Shown in pieces: positions 1-7,704 of a stretch of 12,032 nucleotides of DNA. Position numbers and translations under genes: made by a program. Source of the stretch: Rhodospirillales bacterium (GTDB lineage Bacteria > Pseudomonadota > Alphaproteobacteria > Acetobacterales > Acetobacteraceae); NCBI GenBank assembly GCA_028870815.1, contig JAGWOU010000023.1, positions 1 to 12,032 on the forward strand, written 5' to 3'. Position 1 is the stretch's first letter, and each line of letters opens with the position of its first letter. The notes under the pieces are model-generated. The model saw only the letters and a list, made by a program, of their open reading frames with translations. It ran no database searches and was not told where the DNA came from.

Positions 1-96
1 GTCCGTGCCCACTGCCAACGGCGCCGGGCGAATCTCCGGCGACAGGGTTTCAAGCAATGAAACATCGGCAAATCCGTGCGCCCGCGGCTTCTTCAT
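1..96 (-). CDS. Possible 5' part of an unidentified gene running off the left edge
   Basis: An ATG at 94-96 (minus strand) opens a reading frame that stays open for 32 codons to the window edge; the protein begins MKKPRAHGFADVSLLETLSP. Its codons are GC-rich at third positions like the neighbouring genes, and it lies just downstream of the RND pump gene on the same strand, 50 bases after that stop. The gap is AT-rich (about 114-139), which could hold a promoter, but I see no clear Shine-Dalgarno sequence and no good -35/-10 pair. I do not recognise the protein from this fragment. A 32-codon open frame in GC-rich DNA can occur by chance, so the call is tentative. Confidence 0.4.
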   Translation of the reverse strand, partial: MKKPRAHGFADVSLLETLSPEIRPAPLAVGTD

Positions 97-146
97 GACG
101 CCGCAAATTGACACAACTTTAAATAATTACAAACCTCTTTTGCGCT

Positions 147-3100
147 TCACGGTTGAGGTAAGGCATGGGCGCTTGGCGCCGTCGCATCCTGCCTGTGGGG
201 CGCCGCCAAAACCATATAAACCGCTGGCACAACGAATAAGGTGAACAAAGTGCCAATGGAAAGCCCGCCGGCGATAACCATACCCATCGCGTAACGGGAA
301 GCAGCACCTGCGCCATTGGCAATGATGAGCGGCAACACGCCCACCACCATGGCCGCCGTCGTCATCAAAATCGGCCGCAACCTGATATTGGCGGCGTATT
401 CAATGGCTTGGCGCTTGCCCATGCCGCGCAACCGCGCCTCGTTCGCCACCTCCGTCATCAAGATGCCGTGCTTGGAAACCAGCCCCATCAGCGTAACCAG
501 CCCAACCTCAGTATAGATGTTCAGGCTGAGCCCGCCGATGCCAATGTAAATGAACGTCAATGCCCCGGCGATCGACATCGGTACCGAAACGAGAATAATC
601 AGCGGATCGCGGAATGAATTAAACAAGGCCGCCAGAGCCAGAAAGATAATAATGAGCGCGAAGATGAAAGTGAATATGAAGGCGTTGCTGGTCTGCACAT
701 ATTGGCGCATCAACCCGGCGTAATCGATCGTATCCTCTGGCGGCAGAATTTGTTTCGCCAGCGTTTGTAGCGTATGCAGCGCGTCCGCCTCAGCCACGCC
801 GGGTGCCACCACCCCTTCCAGCGTCGCTGAATTCTGCTGCTGGAAATGGTTGATCGTTTCCGGAATCACGTTGTTCTGGATCGTTGCGATGGCAGAGAGC
901 GGCACGTTGATGCCGTTCGAGGACAGCACATAATAATTATTCAGATCTGAAACATTCAGCCGAGCGCTTCGCTGCGTCTGCGGAATGACCTTATAGGACC
1001 GTCCATCGAGATCGAAATAATTCACATAGCCGCCACCCAGAGCCTCGCCCAAGGCCGCACCGATCTGGCTCATGTTCAAGCCCAGCGCCGCCGCCTTGTC
1101 GCGGTCGATCACCACGGTTGATTGCGGCTGATCGATCTTCAGATCGCTTTGCAGAAAGATGAACTTGCCGCTGGCCAGTGCCGCCTGCAGCAGTTTTTGC
1201 GCGTAAGGGTAAAGCACCTGGAAATCGCTGGTGGTTTTAATCACGAACTGCACCGGCAGACCGGAAGAACCAGGCAGAGGCGGCAACGGAAAGGCCGCCA
1301 CCTGCTGGCCCGCATCCACCTGATAGGCTTCGTTCTGCATCAGGGTCTGCAGCGTGGCGGCGGGGCGGCGATCGCCCCATGGCTTCAGCACCGCGCCCAG
1401 GATGTTGGTGCCCGGGACGTCAATCTGGAATGTGTGCGCCACATCGGGATATTTCAGCATCGCGCCGTTGAGGTGCGAATCCCACATCGACTTCTGACCG
1501 ATCGTGGCATCGGGTGCCGAAGTGCTGGCAAACAGCACCACACCCTGGTCTTCCGCCGGAGCCAGCTCGCTCTTTGAGCCCGCCGCCAGAAAATAAATGC
1601 TGGTGAGGATGATGACGGCGAATACCAGCGTCACCGGCAACGTATCGAGGCTGCCATGCAGCAGCCGGGTGTAAACACGATGAATCCGCTCAAACACGGA
1701 ATCGATGAAATTGATCAGCTTGCCTTCCCAGTTCGGCTGCTCCCGGTCCACGTGCTTCAGGAACCGCGAGCTGAGCATCGGCGTCAGCGTCAGCGCCACA
1801 ATGGCCGAGATGGTGACCGAACCCGCCAGCGTCAGCGCGAACTCAGTGAACAGCGCCCCGGTAAGGCCTGACTGGAAAGCGATCGGCACATAAACGGCGA
1901 TCAGCACCACCGTCATCGCCACAATCGGCCCGGCCAGTTCCGCCGCCGCCACCCTTGCCGCCACCAGCGGGCCTTCGCCAAGGTCGAGATGGCGGTTCAC
2001 GTTCTCCACCACGATGATCGCGTCATCCACCACCAACCCGATGGCCAGCACCAGCGCCAGCAGGGTAAGCAGGTTGATGGAGAAGCCGAACGCCGCCATC
2101 ATCGCGAAGGCACCGATCAGCGAAAGCGGAATCGCCACCACCGGAATCAATACCGAGCGCGGCGAGCCAAGGAAGGCGAACACCACCAGCGTCACGATCA
2201 GCAGCGCCTCCACTAGCGAGGCCACCACCTCGTGGATCGAGGCGTTCACGAACACGGTGGAATCGTACACAATCTGACCGGTCAGTCCGCTGGGCAGATT
2301 TGCCTGAATCCCCGGCATCACCTTGCGCACGCCGGAAATCACGTTCAGCAGATTCGCCTCCGGCGCCACCTTGATGCCGATATAAACACCCGGCTTGTTG
2401 TCGAAGGTCACATGCTGGTCGTAGGTGTCGGCCCCCAATGTCACGGTGGCGACATCGCGCAGCCGGATGATCGCGCCATTCTGCTGCTTGATGATAAGTT
2501 GGCGGAACTGCGCGGGCGTGTGCAACCCGGTGGATGCGTCCAGCGTCACCTGGGTCATCGTGCCCTTGGTGTTGCCAAGCGCCGAGATGAAGTCATTCGC
2601 CGCCAGCGCATTCCAGACATCGCTGGGTGTCAGCCCAAAAGCCGCGAGCTTTTCAGGGTTCAGCCAGATGCGCATGGCGTAATTCTCGCCGCCCAGAATC
2701 TCCGCCGTCTGCACGCCGTTCACCGCCTGCAATTGCGGCTGCACCACGCGGGTGATGTAGTCGGTGATCTGGTTGGCGTTCAGTTCGGCGCTGCGGAAGC
2801 CGATATACATGGCATCCACTTCCTGGCCGATGGCCAGGGTGATCACCGGCTGCTCGGTGCCAGAGGGCAACTGGTTGAGTATCGAGTTCACTTTGGCCTG
2901 CACCTCGGTCAGCGCCGAGTCAGGATTATGGTTCAACACCAGATTCACGGTGATGGTGGAGACGCTCGTCTGGCTGGTCGAGGTCATGTAGTCGATGCCG
3001 TTCACCTGAGCGACGGCGTTTTCTAGCGGCGTGGTCACGAACCCGGCGATGGTATCGGGCGATGCCCCCGGATAGGTGGTGGTGATGGTGATTGTCGCGT

Positions 3101-3227
3101 TCTCGGTCTCCGGGAATTGCTGCACCGGCAGTGTGCCCACCGCGCGCAGGCCCATCACCAGAATCAACACCGATACGGCGATGGACAGCACCGGCCGGGC
3201 AATGAACAGGTCCGTGAAGCGTTTCAT
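147..3227 (-). CDS. Inner-membrane RND efflux pump (HAE-1 / AcrB-like family)
   Basis: This 1026-residue protein is the proton-driven pump of a tripartite efflux system, exporting hydrophobic or amphiphilic compounds across the envelope of a Gram-negative cell. The length fits the HAE-1 family (about 1030). The N-terminus (FTDLFIARPVLSIAVSVLIL) is the typical first membrane helix. Two large periplasmic loops (about 30-335 and 555-845) separate two bundles of membrane helices. The proton-relay residues are present: D401-D402 in TM4 (GLVVDDAIIVVENVNR), K919 (GLVSKHGIL) and R951 (RLRPILMTT), so it should be active. The start is supported by GAGG five bases upstream, overlapping the adaptor gene's stop codon. 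It is the last gene of an outer-membrane factor, adaptor, pump operon. The sequence looks closest to MexI/MexK-type pumps, but this is an impression and the substrate is unknown. Confidence 0.96.
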   Translation of the reverse strand: MKRFTDLFIARPVLSIAVSVLILVMGLRAVGTLPVQQFPETENATITITTTYPGASPDTIAGFVTTPLENAVAQVNGIDYMTSTSQTSVSTITVNLVLNHNPDSALTEVQAKVNSILNQLPSGTEQPVITLAIGQEVDAMYIGFRSAELNANQITDYITRVVQPQLQAVNGVQTAEILGGENYAMRIWLNPEKLAAFGLTPSDVWNALAANDFISALGNTKGTMTQVTLDASTGLHTPAQFRQLIIKQQNGAIIRLRDVATVTLGADTYDQHVTFDNKPGVYIGIKVAPEANLLNVISGVRKVMPGIQANLPSGLTGQIVYDSTVFVNASIHEVVASLVEALLIVTLVVFAFLGSPRSVLIPVVAIPLSLIGAFAMMAAFGFSINLLTLLALVLAIGLVVDDAIIVVENVNRHLDLGEGPLVAARVAAAELAGPIVAMTVVLIAVYVPIAFQSGLTGALFTEFALTLAGSVTISAIVALTLTPMLSSRFLKHVDREQPNWEGKLINFIDSVFERIHRVYTRLLHGSLDTLPVTLVFAVIILTSIYFLAAGSKSELAPAEDQGVVLFASTSAPDATIGQKSMWDSHLNGAMLKYPDVAHTFQIDVPGTNILGAVLKPWGDRRPAATLQTLMQNEAYQVDAGQQVAAFPLPPLPGSSGLPVQFVIKTTSDFQVLYPYAQKLLQAALASGKFIFLQSDLKIDQPQSTVVIDRDKAAALGLNMSQIGAALGEALGGGYVNYFDLDGRSYKVIPQTQRSARLNVSDLNNYYVLSSNGINVPLSAIATIQNNVIPETINHFQQQNSATLEGVVAPGVAEADALHTLQTLAKQILPPEDTIDYAGLMRQYVQTSNAFIFTFIFALIIIFLALAALFNSFRDPLIILVSVPMSIAGALTFIYIGIGGLSLNIYTEVGLVTLMGLVSKHGILMTEVANEARLRGMGKRQAIEYAANIRLRPILMTTAAMVVGVLPLIIANGAGAASRYAMGMVIAGGLSIGTLFTLFVVPAVYMVLAAPHRQDATAPSAHALPQP

Positions 3228-3237
3228 CTCCGCCTCA
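3228..3237 (-). promoter_or_regulatory. Ribosome binding site of the RND pump, overlapping the adaptor stop
   Basis: On the minus strand the junction reads TGAGGCGGAGATG: the adaptor stop TGA supplies the first bases of a GAGG Shine-Dalgarno, with five bases to the pump ATG. This layout suggests translational coupling and supports the chosen start. Confidence 0.7.
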
Positions 3238-4380
3238 CTCGTTCGGTGGGTTGGGGTTGGGGTTGTTGCTGGGCTGGATGGCGTTGTTCACCGCCACCGG
3301 CGAGCCGTTATGCAGCTTCACCTGCCCGGCGGTCACCACCTCGTCGCCCGGCTGCACGCCGGAGAGCACCTGCACCTGGTCGCCGCGCGTATCGCCCAGC
3401 GTCACGAACACTTGCGAGACCACGAGGTTGGCATGGCCCTGCGCATCCGTGCCGTGCTTCACGATATAAACTGTATCACCGTAAGAACTGTAGGCGATGG
3501 CGGTTTGCGGCAACGTCACCGCATTTTTCGCCGCGCCGGCCTCCACCGAAACGGAAGCGAACATGCCTGGCCGCAGCCGCAAATTATCGTTCTGCATCAC
3601 CGCCCGCACACTGATGGAGCGTGTGGCCGCGTCCACCGTGGCGCCGATGGCGGCAATCTTCGCTTCATAAACCTGGCCGGGATAGGCATCGATACCGACA
3701 TCCACCACCTGCCCCACTTGCAGGCGCGCAATGTCCTGCTGCGGCAAATAGAAATCGACGAAAAGCGGGTCGAGCTGCTCCAGCGTCACAATCGCGGTGC
3801 CGGGCTGTAGATATTGGCCGAGATCCACCTGCCTGATGCCCAGCCGTCCGGCGAAGGGCGCGCGCACGGTCTTTTCCGCCATCGTCGCCTGCTGGGCCGC
3901 CACCTGGGCGTTGGCGGCGTCCAGATTGGCGCGGTCGGTGTCCAGTTGCGCCTGGGAAATCGCATCCGCCGCCAATTGCTTGCTGTCACGCGCGAAGGTA
4001 ATCGCATACAGCTTCTCCTGGGCCTGCAACTGCGCCAGCACGGCGGGGTCGTTATTCGGGCGCAGCGTCAGCAGCACATCGCCCTTCTGCACATCCTCGC
4101 CGGAATGGAAATTGATCGTATCAACAATGCCGCCCACCTCGGCCGAAAGCGAGGCGCCGTTGATCGCAGTCAGCGTGCCGACCGATTTCACAGTCGGCTG
4201 CCACGGCGTCTCCTGCGCCTCAATCGTCGCCACCGTCTGCACCTGGTTGGCAAAGCCCTTCAGGAATTTCGCGATGAAGATGCCGCGCATGAAGCCCCAG
4301 CCAAACACCAGCGCGAAAATCACCACCACGATCAACAGCATGATCGTCATCCGCTTCGCTATTTTGCGCGATTGGCTCAT
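3235..4380 (-). CDS. Periplasmic adaptor (membrane fusion protein) of the RND efflux system
   Basis: This 381-residue protein would bridge the inner-membrane RND pump and the outer-membrane channel. It has an uncleaved-looking N-terminal membrane anchor (about residues 10-32) and no lipobox, so it is probably tethered by a helix rather than by lipid. The first half of the barrel-sandwich (lipoyl-like) domain is at about 70-108 (GGIVDTINFHSGEDVQKGDVL). A short alpha-helical hairpin follows at about 111-170, then the returning lipoyl strand (VRAPFAGRLGIRQVDLGQYL, 172-191), the beta-barrel domain (about 205-280) and the membrane-proximal domain (about 285-365). The tail after residue 366 is rich in Asn and Pro and looks disordered. 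The KFLKGFANQVQTV region after the anchor resembles MexH-like adaptors. GAGGAAG eight bases upstream supports the start. It is the middle gene of the operon. Confidence 0.94.
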   Translation of the reverse strand: MSQSRKIAKRMTIMLLIVVVIFALVFGWGFMRGIFIAKFLKGFANQVQTVATIEAQETPWQPTVKSVGTLTAINGASLSAEVGGIVDTINFHSGEDVQKGDVLLTLRPNNDPAVLAQLQAQEKLYAITFARDSKQLAADAISQAQLDTDRANLDAANAQVAAQQATMAEKTVRAPFAGRLGIRQVDLGQYLQPGTAIVTLEQLDPLFVDFYLPQQDIARLQVGQVVDVGIDAYPGQVYEAKIAAIGATVDAATRSISVRAVMQNDNLRLRPGMFASVSVEAGAAKNAVTLPQTAIAYSSYGDTVYIVKHGTDAQGHANLVVSQVFVTLGDTRGDQVQVLSGVQPGDEVVTAGQVKLHNGSPVAVNNAIQPSNNPNPNPPNE

Positions 4381-4388
4381 TGTCCGGT

Positions 4389-4396
4389 CTTCCTCA
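4389..4396 (-). promoter_or_regulatory. Ribosome binding site of the adaptor gene, overlapping the channel gene's stop
   Basis: On the minus strand TGAGGAAG combines the outer-membrane factor's stop codon (TGA) with a strong Shine-Dalgarno (GAGGAAG), eight bases before the adaptor ATG. It matches the arrangement at the next junction and points to coupled translation along the operon. Confidence 0.7.
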
Positions 4397-5896
4397 TGGA
4401 ATTATCCCGCAGCATTGCACCGTCACATCCTGCCGGTGCCACCAGCCCCCGCCCAGCGCCTGATAAAGTGCTGCCGTATCGGCAAGCCGCGCCGCGCGCG
4501 CCTTCACCTCCGCGATCAACGTGTTCTGGTAGGTTACCTCCGCCGTCAGTACCGAGGAGAAGGGTTGCCCGCCCAGCCGGTATTGCGTCTGGGTTACGGC
4601 CAGGCTTTTAGCCGCCGCCGCCCGCGCCGCCTGCGCCGCATTTAACGTATCGGCGTCGTATTGCAGAGCGGAGAGCGCATCCGCCACGTTCTGGAATGCG
4701 CTGATCACCGTGGACTGATACTGCGCCCCCGCCACCCGCAGCGCCGCGATGGCGGCTTTGCGCTCGGCCAGAAGCTGCCCGCCCTCGAAAATCGGCTGGG
4801 TGATGCCGGCCACGAGGTTCCACAGCAAGGTCTGCGGCGTGAACAGCGTGCCTGTGGTCAGCGATTCATGCCCCACTTCGGCGGTGAGCTTGATCTGCGG
4901 CAGCAAATTCGCATCCGCCACGCCAACATTGGCCGAAGCCTCATGCAATTGCGCCGCCGCGGCCGCTATATCTGGCCGCTGCGCCACAATGGCGGATGGC
5001 AGGCTTACGGGAATATCCGTCGGCAATTTCAAATCCTGCAGCGTGAAGCTCTGCAAATGAAAATTGCCCGGAAATTGGCCCGCATAGGCGGCAAGCTGGT
5101 TCTGCGCCTGGGCAAGCTGCGCTTGCAGGGGCGGCAACGTCGCTTCCTGCTGCGCCAAGGTTGCCTGTTGCTGCAATACCTGCGCCTGCGCCACGCCGCC
5201 CAGGCTCGCCTGGGTTTGCAAAATGGAAAGCAATTGCTGCTCATCAGCAACAAGCTTTTGCGTCGCCTCGATCTGCGCATTCAGCGAGGCCTCATTCACC
5301 GCGGCGGTGACGATATTGGCGGTGAGCGTCAGATACGACGCCTCCAACTGCCATCGCTCATAATCAGCCTGCGCGACGATATTTTCGATCTGACGCCGCT
5401 CGCCGCCGAACACATCCACCGAATAAGAGACCGAAAGCGAGGCATTGTAGAGCGTATAGGCAGGAATGGAGGTGTTGCCCGAGCTGCCATTGCCAAAAGC
5501 GGCCAGCCCCGCGCCAGACCCTTTATCCCGCTGCACACCAAGGCTGCCGGAAAGTGCTGGCAACAAACTGCCCTGCGCGGCGCGCACATTTTCCTCCGCC
5601 TCAAGCAGGGTTTCCTGGGCCGCGGTCAGGTTTGGATTGTTCTTGAATGCGCCAGCAATCAGCAGGTTTAGCTGCGGAGATTGAAACAGGCGCCACCAAT
5701 CCCCGGTGATATCCGCGCCAATGGCGAAATGCTGCGCCGTGCCGCCGGCCGCCGCGGTGGCCGCGGGCAAAGGGGTGGGCGTTAACGGTACATCGGGTGC
5801 CGCGGGGTGATGATAATCCGGGCCCACGGCGCACCCCACGAGAGGCAGCGCCAGAACCAGCGGCAAGGCCAGAGAGTGGAAACCGGTCGGTTTCAT
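4394..5896 (-). CDS. Outer-membrane factor lipoprotein of the RND efflux system (NodT/OprM-like)
   Basis: This 500-residue protein is the TolC-like outer-membrane channel of the efflux system. It starts with a lipoprotein signal peptide and lipobox (LPLVGC), giving Cys22 as the lipidated residue, followed by the family's AVGPDYHHP opening. Two repeated outer-membrane-efflux domains follow (about 68-270 and 300-485), rich in Ala and Gln as expected for long channel helices. The second carries the family signature around SLPSAIVAQRPDI (298-310) and FQNVADALSAL (401-411). The end, ALYQALGGGW, is typical of NodT proteins. I start it at the ATG at 5896 because this puts the signal peptide at the N-terminus; an upstream in-frame TTG at 5932 would add 12 residues without obvious benefit. 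It is the first gene of the operon, ahead of the adaptor and pump, whereas adaptor-pump-channel is the commoner order. Confidence 0.95.
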   Translation of the reverse strand: MKPTGFHSLALPLVLALPLVGCAVGPDYHHPAAPDVPLTPTPLPAATAAAGGTAQHFAIGADITGDWWRLFQSPQLNLLIAGAFKNNPNLTAAQETLLEAEENVRAAQGSLLPALSGSLGVQRDKGSGAGLAAFGNGSSGNTSIPAYTLYNASLSVSYSVDVFGGERRQIENIVAQADYERWQLEASYLTLTANIVTAAVNEASLNAQIEATQKLVADEQQLLSILQTQASLGGVAQAQVLQQQATLAQQEATLPPLQAQLAQAQNQLAAYAGQFPGNFHLQSFTLQDLKLPTDIPVSLPSAIVAQRPDIAAAAAQLHEASANVGVADANLLPQIKLTAEVGHESLTTGTLFTPQTLLWNLVAGITQPIFEGGQLLAERKAAIAALRVAGAQYQSTVISAFQNVADALSALQYDADTLNAAQAARAAAAKSLAVTQTQYRLGGQPFSSVLTAEVTYQNTLIAEVKARAARLADTAALYQALGGGWWHRQDVTVQCCGIIP

Positions 5897-5962
5897 GATA
5901 TTGCAGCTAACGGTCTTTTCAGTAATCGTCAAGCTGCATATTTTTTACAACGTCGCATTAAT

Positions 5963-5980
5963 GAAAACTTGAGAGTTTCC
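5963..5980. promoter_or_regulatory. Candidate operator for the TetR regulator
   Basis: An inverted repeat GAAAACT-TGAG-AGTTTCC (7-base arms, 4-base spacer, one mismatch) lies in the AT-rich region between the divergent efflux operon and tetR. A second, smaller dyad AAGT-ATTA-ACTT follows directly at 5981-5992. The first repeat covers the -35 box of the predicted tetR promoter (5969-5974), and the second abuts its -10 box, so a bound TetR dimer would block that promoter and plausibly the opposing one. The role is inferred from position and symmetry; no known operator sequence is matched. Confidence 0.5.
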
Positions 5981-5997
5981 AAGTATTAACTTATAAT
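5969..5997 (+). promoter_or_regulatory. Near-consensus sigma-70 promoter for tetR
   Basis: TTGAGA (5969-5974) and TATAAT (5992-5997) are separated by exactly 17 bases: five of six matches at -35, six of six at -10 and ideal spacing. Transcription would start near 6003-6005. The ATG at 5996 lies inside the -10 box and so would not be transcribed, while the next in-frame ATG (6005) falls at the predicted +1. I could not find an equally good promoter on the opposite strand for the efflux operon, though that promoter must lie in this region or close to it. Confidence 0.65.
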
Positions 5998-6004
5998 GCC
6001 GCAC

Positions 6005-6655
6005 ATGGAAACGGCCGGACCTTCGAGGAAGCCCCCGCGACGCCCGGCGTCCGAGCCCTCCGCGCCGCGCATGGAAGGCCTCATCGCCGCCGCCCAACAG
6101 GTTTTTCTCTCAAAAGGTTATCACGACGCCACAATGTCGGACATTGCGCGGCAGGCCGGCATGTCCAAACGCACCGTGTATACGCTGGTGCAATCCAAGG
6201 CGGAGTTGTTTGCGGAATTGCTGGCCCACCGCCAATCCAAAGTGCAGTTTCCCACACCACAGCCAGACTGGACGCTGGGCGACACGCTGTTCGCCAACCT
6301 GATGTGCCTGGCGCAATTCCTGCTCGATCCCGTGCAACTCTCCATCACCCGGCTGGTGGTGACCGAATATGCCCATAGCCCGGATTTCAGCCGCGCATTT
6401 CTTTCCAGCCGCATGCGCAAGGCAAAATCCCATCTGGAAAACTGCCTGAACGATCTTAGCGCCAGCCACGGCATGGCGTGCCAGGACACACGGGAACTGG
6501 CCGCCATGCTGTTTGGCATGGCTCTGGGGGAGTTTCACTTCGCCGCCCTTTCCGGGGCGCGTTCAGCGCCTACGCCCAAGGTACTGGAAGCCAGGGTGCA
6601 GCGGGCGGTAACCATCTTCCTGGCCGGGCTTTGCCCTGAAAAAGACGGACTCTAG
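6005..6655 (+). CDS. TetR/AcrR-family repressor, probable regulator of the divergent efflux operon
   Basis: Counted from the ATG at 6005 this is a 216-residue transcriptional regulator with an N-terminal TetR DNA-binding domain. The sequence EGLIAAAQQVFLSKGYHDAT leads into the helix-turn-helix MSDIARQAGMSKRTVYTLVQSKAEL, with the usual Tyr-to-Lys-hinge pattern. The remaining 140 or so residues form the variable ligand-binding and dimerisation domain. The start is uncertain. An ATG at 5996 sits within the predicted -10 box; the ATG at 6005 sits at the predicted transcription start, giving a leaderless message, which fits the lack of any Shine-Dalgarno. A third ATG at 6071 would remove a basic, proline-rich 22-residue extension. 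Divergent placement beside an RND operon with a dyad between them is the classic local-repressor arrangement. The inducer is unknown. Its stop overlaps that of moaA. Confidence 0.92.
   Translation: METAGPSRKPPRRPASEPSAPRMEGLIAAAQQVFLSKGYHDATMSDIARQAGMSKRTVYTLVQSKAELFAELLAHRQSKVQFPTPQPDWTLGDTLFANLMCLAQFLLDPVQLSITRLVVTEYAHSPDFSRAFLSSRMRKAKSHLENCLNDLSASHGMACQDTRELAAMLFGMALGEFHFAALSGARSAPTPKVLEARVQRAVTIFLAGLCPEKDGL
6652..6655. other. Shared CTAG: overlapping stop codons of convergent tetR and moaA
   Basis: The plus-strand TAG (6653-6655) ends tetR (Asp-Gly-Leu-stop), and the minus-strand TAG (complement of 6652-6654) ends moaA (Thr-Gly-Gly-stop). The palindrome CTAG serves both, so the coding sequences overlap by four bases. 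No intergenic space remains for a terminator. Confidence 0.95.
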
Positions 6656-7623
6656 CCCCCCGTAACCGACATGTGGCGCGGCACCGCCACTCGGTTGATA
6701 TCGAAATCATGCCCTTTCGGCTTGGCCGCAATCCCACGCCTGATCGCCGCTTCCAAAGCCTCGTCATCCATGCTGGCGCGCAGCGGCTTGCGCAAATCCA
6801 CGGCGTCTTCCTGGCCCAGGCACATGTAAAGCGTGCCGGTGCAAGTCAGCCGCACCCGGTTGCAGGATTCGCAGAAATTATGGCTGAACGGGGTGATAAA
6901 GCCGAGCCTCTGGCCCGTCTCCTCCACGGTCACATAACGCGCCGGGCCGCCGGTTACGTAGTCGCTGTGCCGCAACGTCCAGCGCCCGGCAAGCTCCGCC
7001 CGCACATCGGCAAGCCGCAGATGCGTCTCCTCCCGATGCGTCACCTCGCCCATCGGCATGGTCTCGATCAGGCAGAGATCCAGCCCCTCGCGCCCGCACC
7101 ATTCCAGCATGCTGTCGAACTCGTCGTCGTTCACGCCCTTCAAGGCCACCATGTTGATCTTGATGGCCAACCCGGCGGCTTGCGCGGCGGCAATGCCATC
7201 CAGCACCGGCCCCAACCGCCCCCAGCGCGTTACCTGGGCGAATTTCGTCTCATCCAGCGTGTCGAGGCTGACATTGATCCGCTTTACCCCCACCGCCGCC
7301 AGAGCTTGCGCATGTTTGGCAAGCTGGGAGCCGTTTGTGGTCAGCGTCAGTTCCTCCAGCCCGTCGCCGAGATGTTGTGCCAGCCCTTCGATTAAGCTCA
7401 TCACATTGCGCCGCACCAGCGGCTCGCCGCCGGTCAGGCGCAGTTTTGTAACGCCCATGCGGATGAAAGCCGTGCAAAGACGCTCCATTTCCTCCAATGA
7501 GAGCAGCTCGGCTTTGGGCAGGAAGCTCATATCCTCCGCCATGCAGTAAACGCAGCGGAAATCGCAGCGGTCTGTCACCGAAACGCGTAGATAAGAAACT
7601 TGCCGGCCAAACGGATCTATCAT
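6652..7623 (-). CDS. moaA: GTP 3',8-cyclase MoaA (molybdenum cofactor synthesis)
   Basis: MoaA is the radical-SAM enzyme that, with MoaC, converts GTP to cyclic pyranopterin monophosphate, the first step of molybdenum cofactor synthesis in the cytoplasm. The 323-residue protein has the N-terminal radical-SAM cluster motif CDFRCVYC (C20, C24, C27), the SAM-binding TGGEPL (64-69) and the LTTNGSQL segment. The second [4Fe-4S] cluster, which binds substrate, is formed by C251, C254 and C268 (CESC-x13-C). The protein ends in the Gly-Gly (MSVTGG) that MoaA needs for activity. I use the ATG at 7623, which begins MIDPFGRQVSYLRVSVTDRC as in the family and has AGGG five bases upstream; an in-frame upstream start would add 20 unconserved residues. 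No moaC or other Moco gene is visible nearby. Confidence 0.97.
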   Translation of the reverse strand: MIDPFGRQVSYLRVSVTDRCDFRCVYCMAEDMSFLPKAELLSLEEMERLCTAFIRMGVTKLRLTGGEPLVRRNVMSLIEGLAQHLGDGLEELTLTTNGSQLAKHAQALAAVGVKRINVSLDTLDETKFAQVTRWGRLGPVLDGIAAAQAAGLAIKINMVALKGVNDDEFDSMLEWCGREGLDLCLIETMPMGEVTHREETHLRLADVRAELAGRWTLRHSDYVTGGPARYVTVEETGQRLGFITPFSHNFCESCNRVRLTCTGTLYMCLGQEDAVDLRKPLRASMDDEALEAAIRRGIAAKPKGHDFDINRVAVPRHMSVTGG

Positions 7624-7637
7624 AATCGCCCTATTTC

Positions 7638-7652
7638 GGACCAATCCGGTCC
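7638..7652. other. Small hairpin in the moaA leader
   Basis: GGACC-AATCC-GGTCC forms a perfect five-base-pair stem with a five-base loop, 15 bases upstream of the moaA ATG. On the plus strand it is followed by TTTT (7653-7656), so it could act as a weak terminator for plus-strand transcripts; in the moaA message it would be a small leader stem near the ribosome binding site. It is much too small to be a molybdenum-cofactor riboswitch. A 10-base perfect palindrome TGGTATACCA (7669-7678) lies further upstream. Confidence 0.3.
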
Positions 7653-7704
7653 TTTTGCAATCGCACACTGGTATACCAACCATCCCACACCGCGCATAAC
7701 ACGC

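Noticed and set aside
108..113. Consensus -35 box TTGACA on the plus strand
   Set aside because: No -10-like sequence lies 16-18 bases downstream, and the only genes there are on the other strand.
2232..3026. 264-codon plus-strand open frame opposite the RND pump gene
   Set aside because: It lies wholly antisense to a well-supported gene, has no ribosome site, and its His/Gln/Arg-rich translation is what GC-rich antisense frames give.
5897..5932. Upstream TTG start for the outer-membrane factor
   Set aside because: It would put 12 extra residues in front of a complete lipoprotein signal peptide; the ATG at 5896 gives the normal layout.
7638..7656. Molybdenum-cofactor riboswitch before moaA
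   Set aside because: The leader is only about 80 bases and holds a single five-base-pair stem, too little for the known Moco riboswitch structure.
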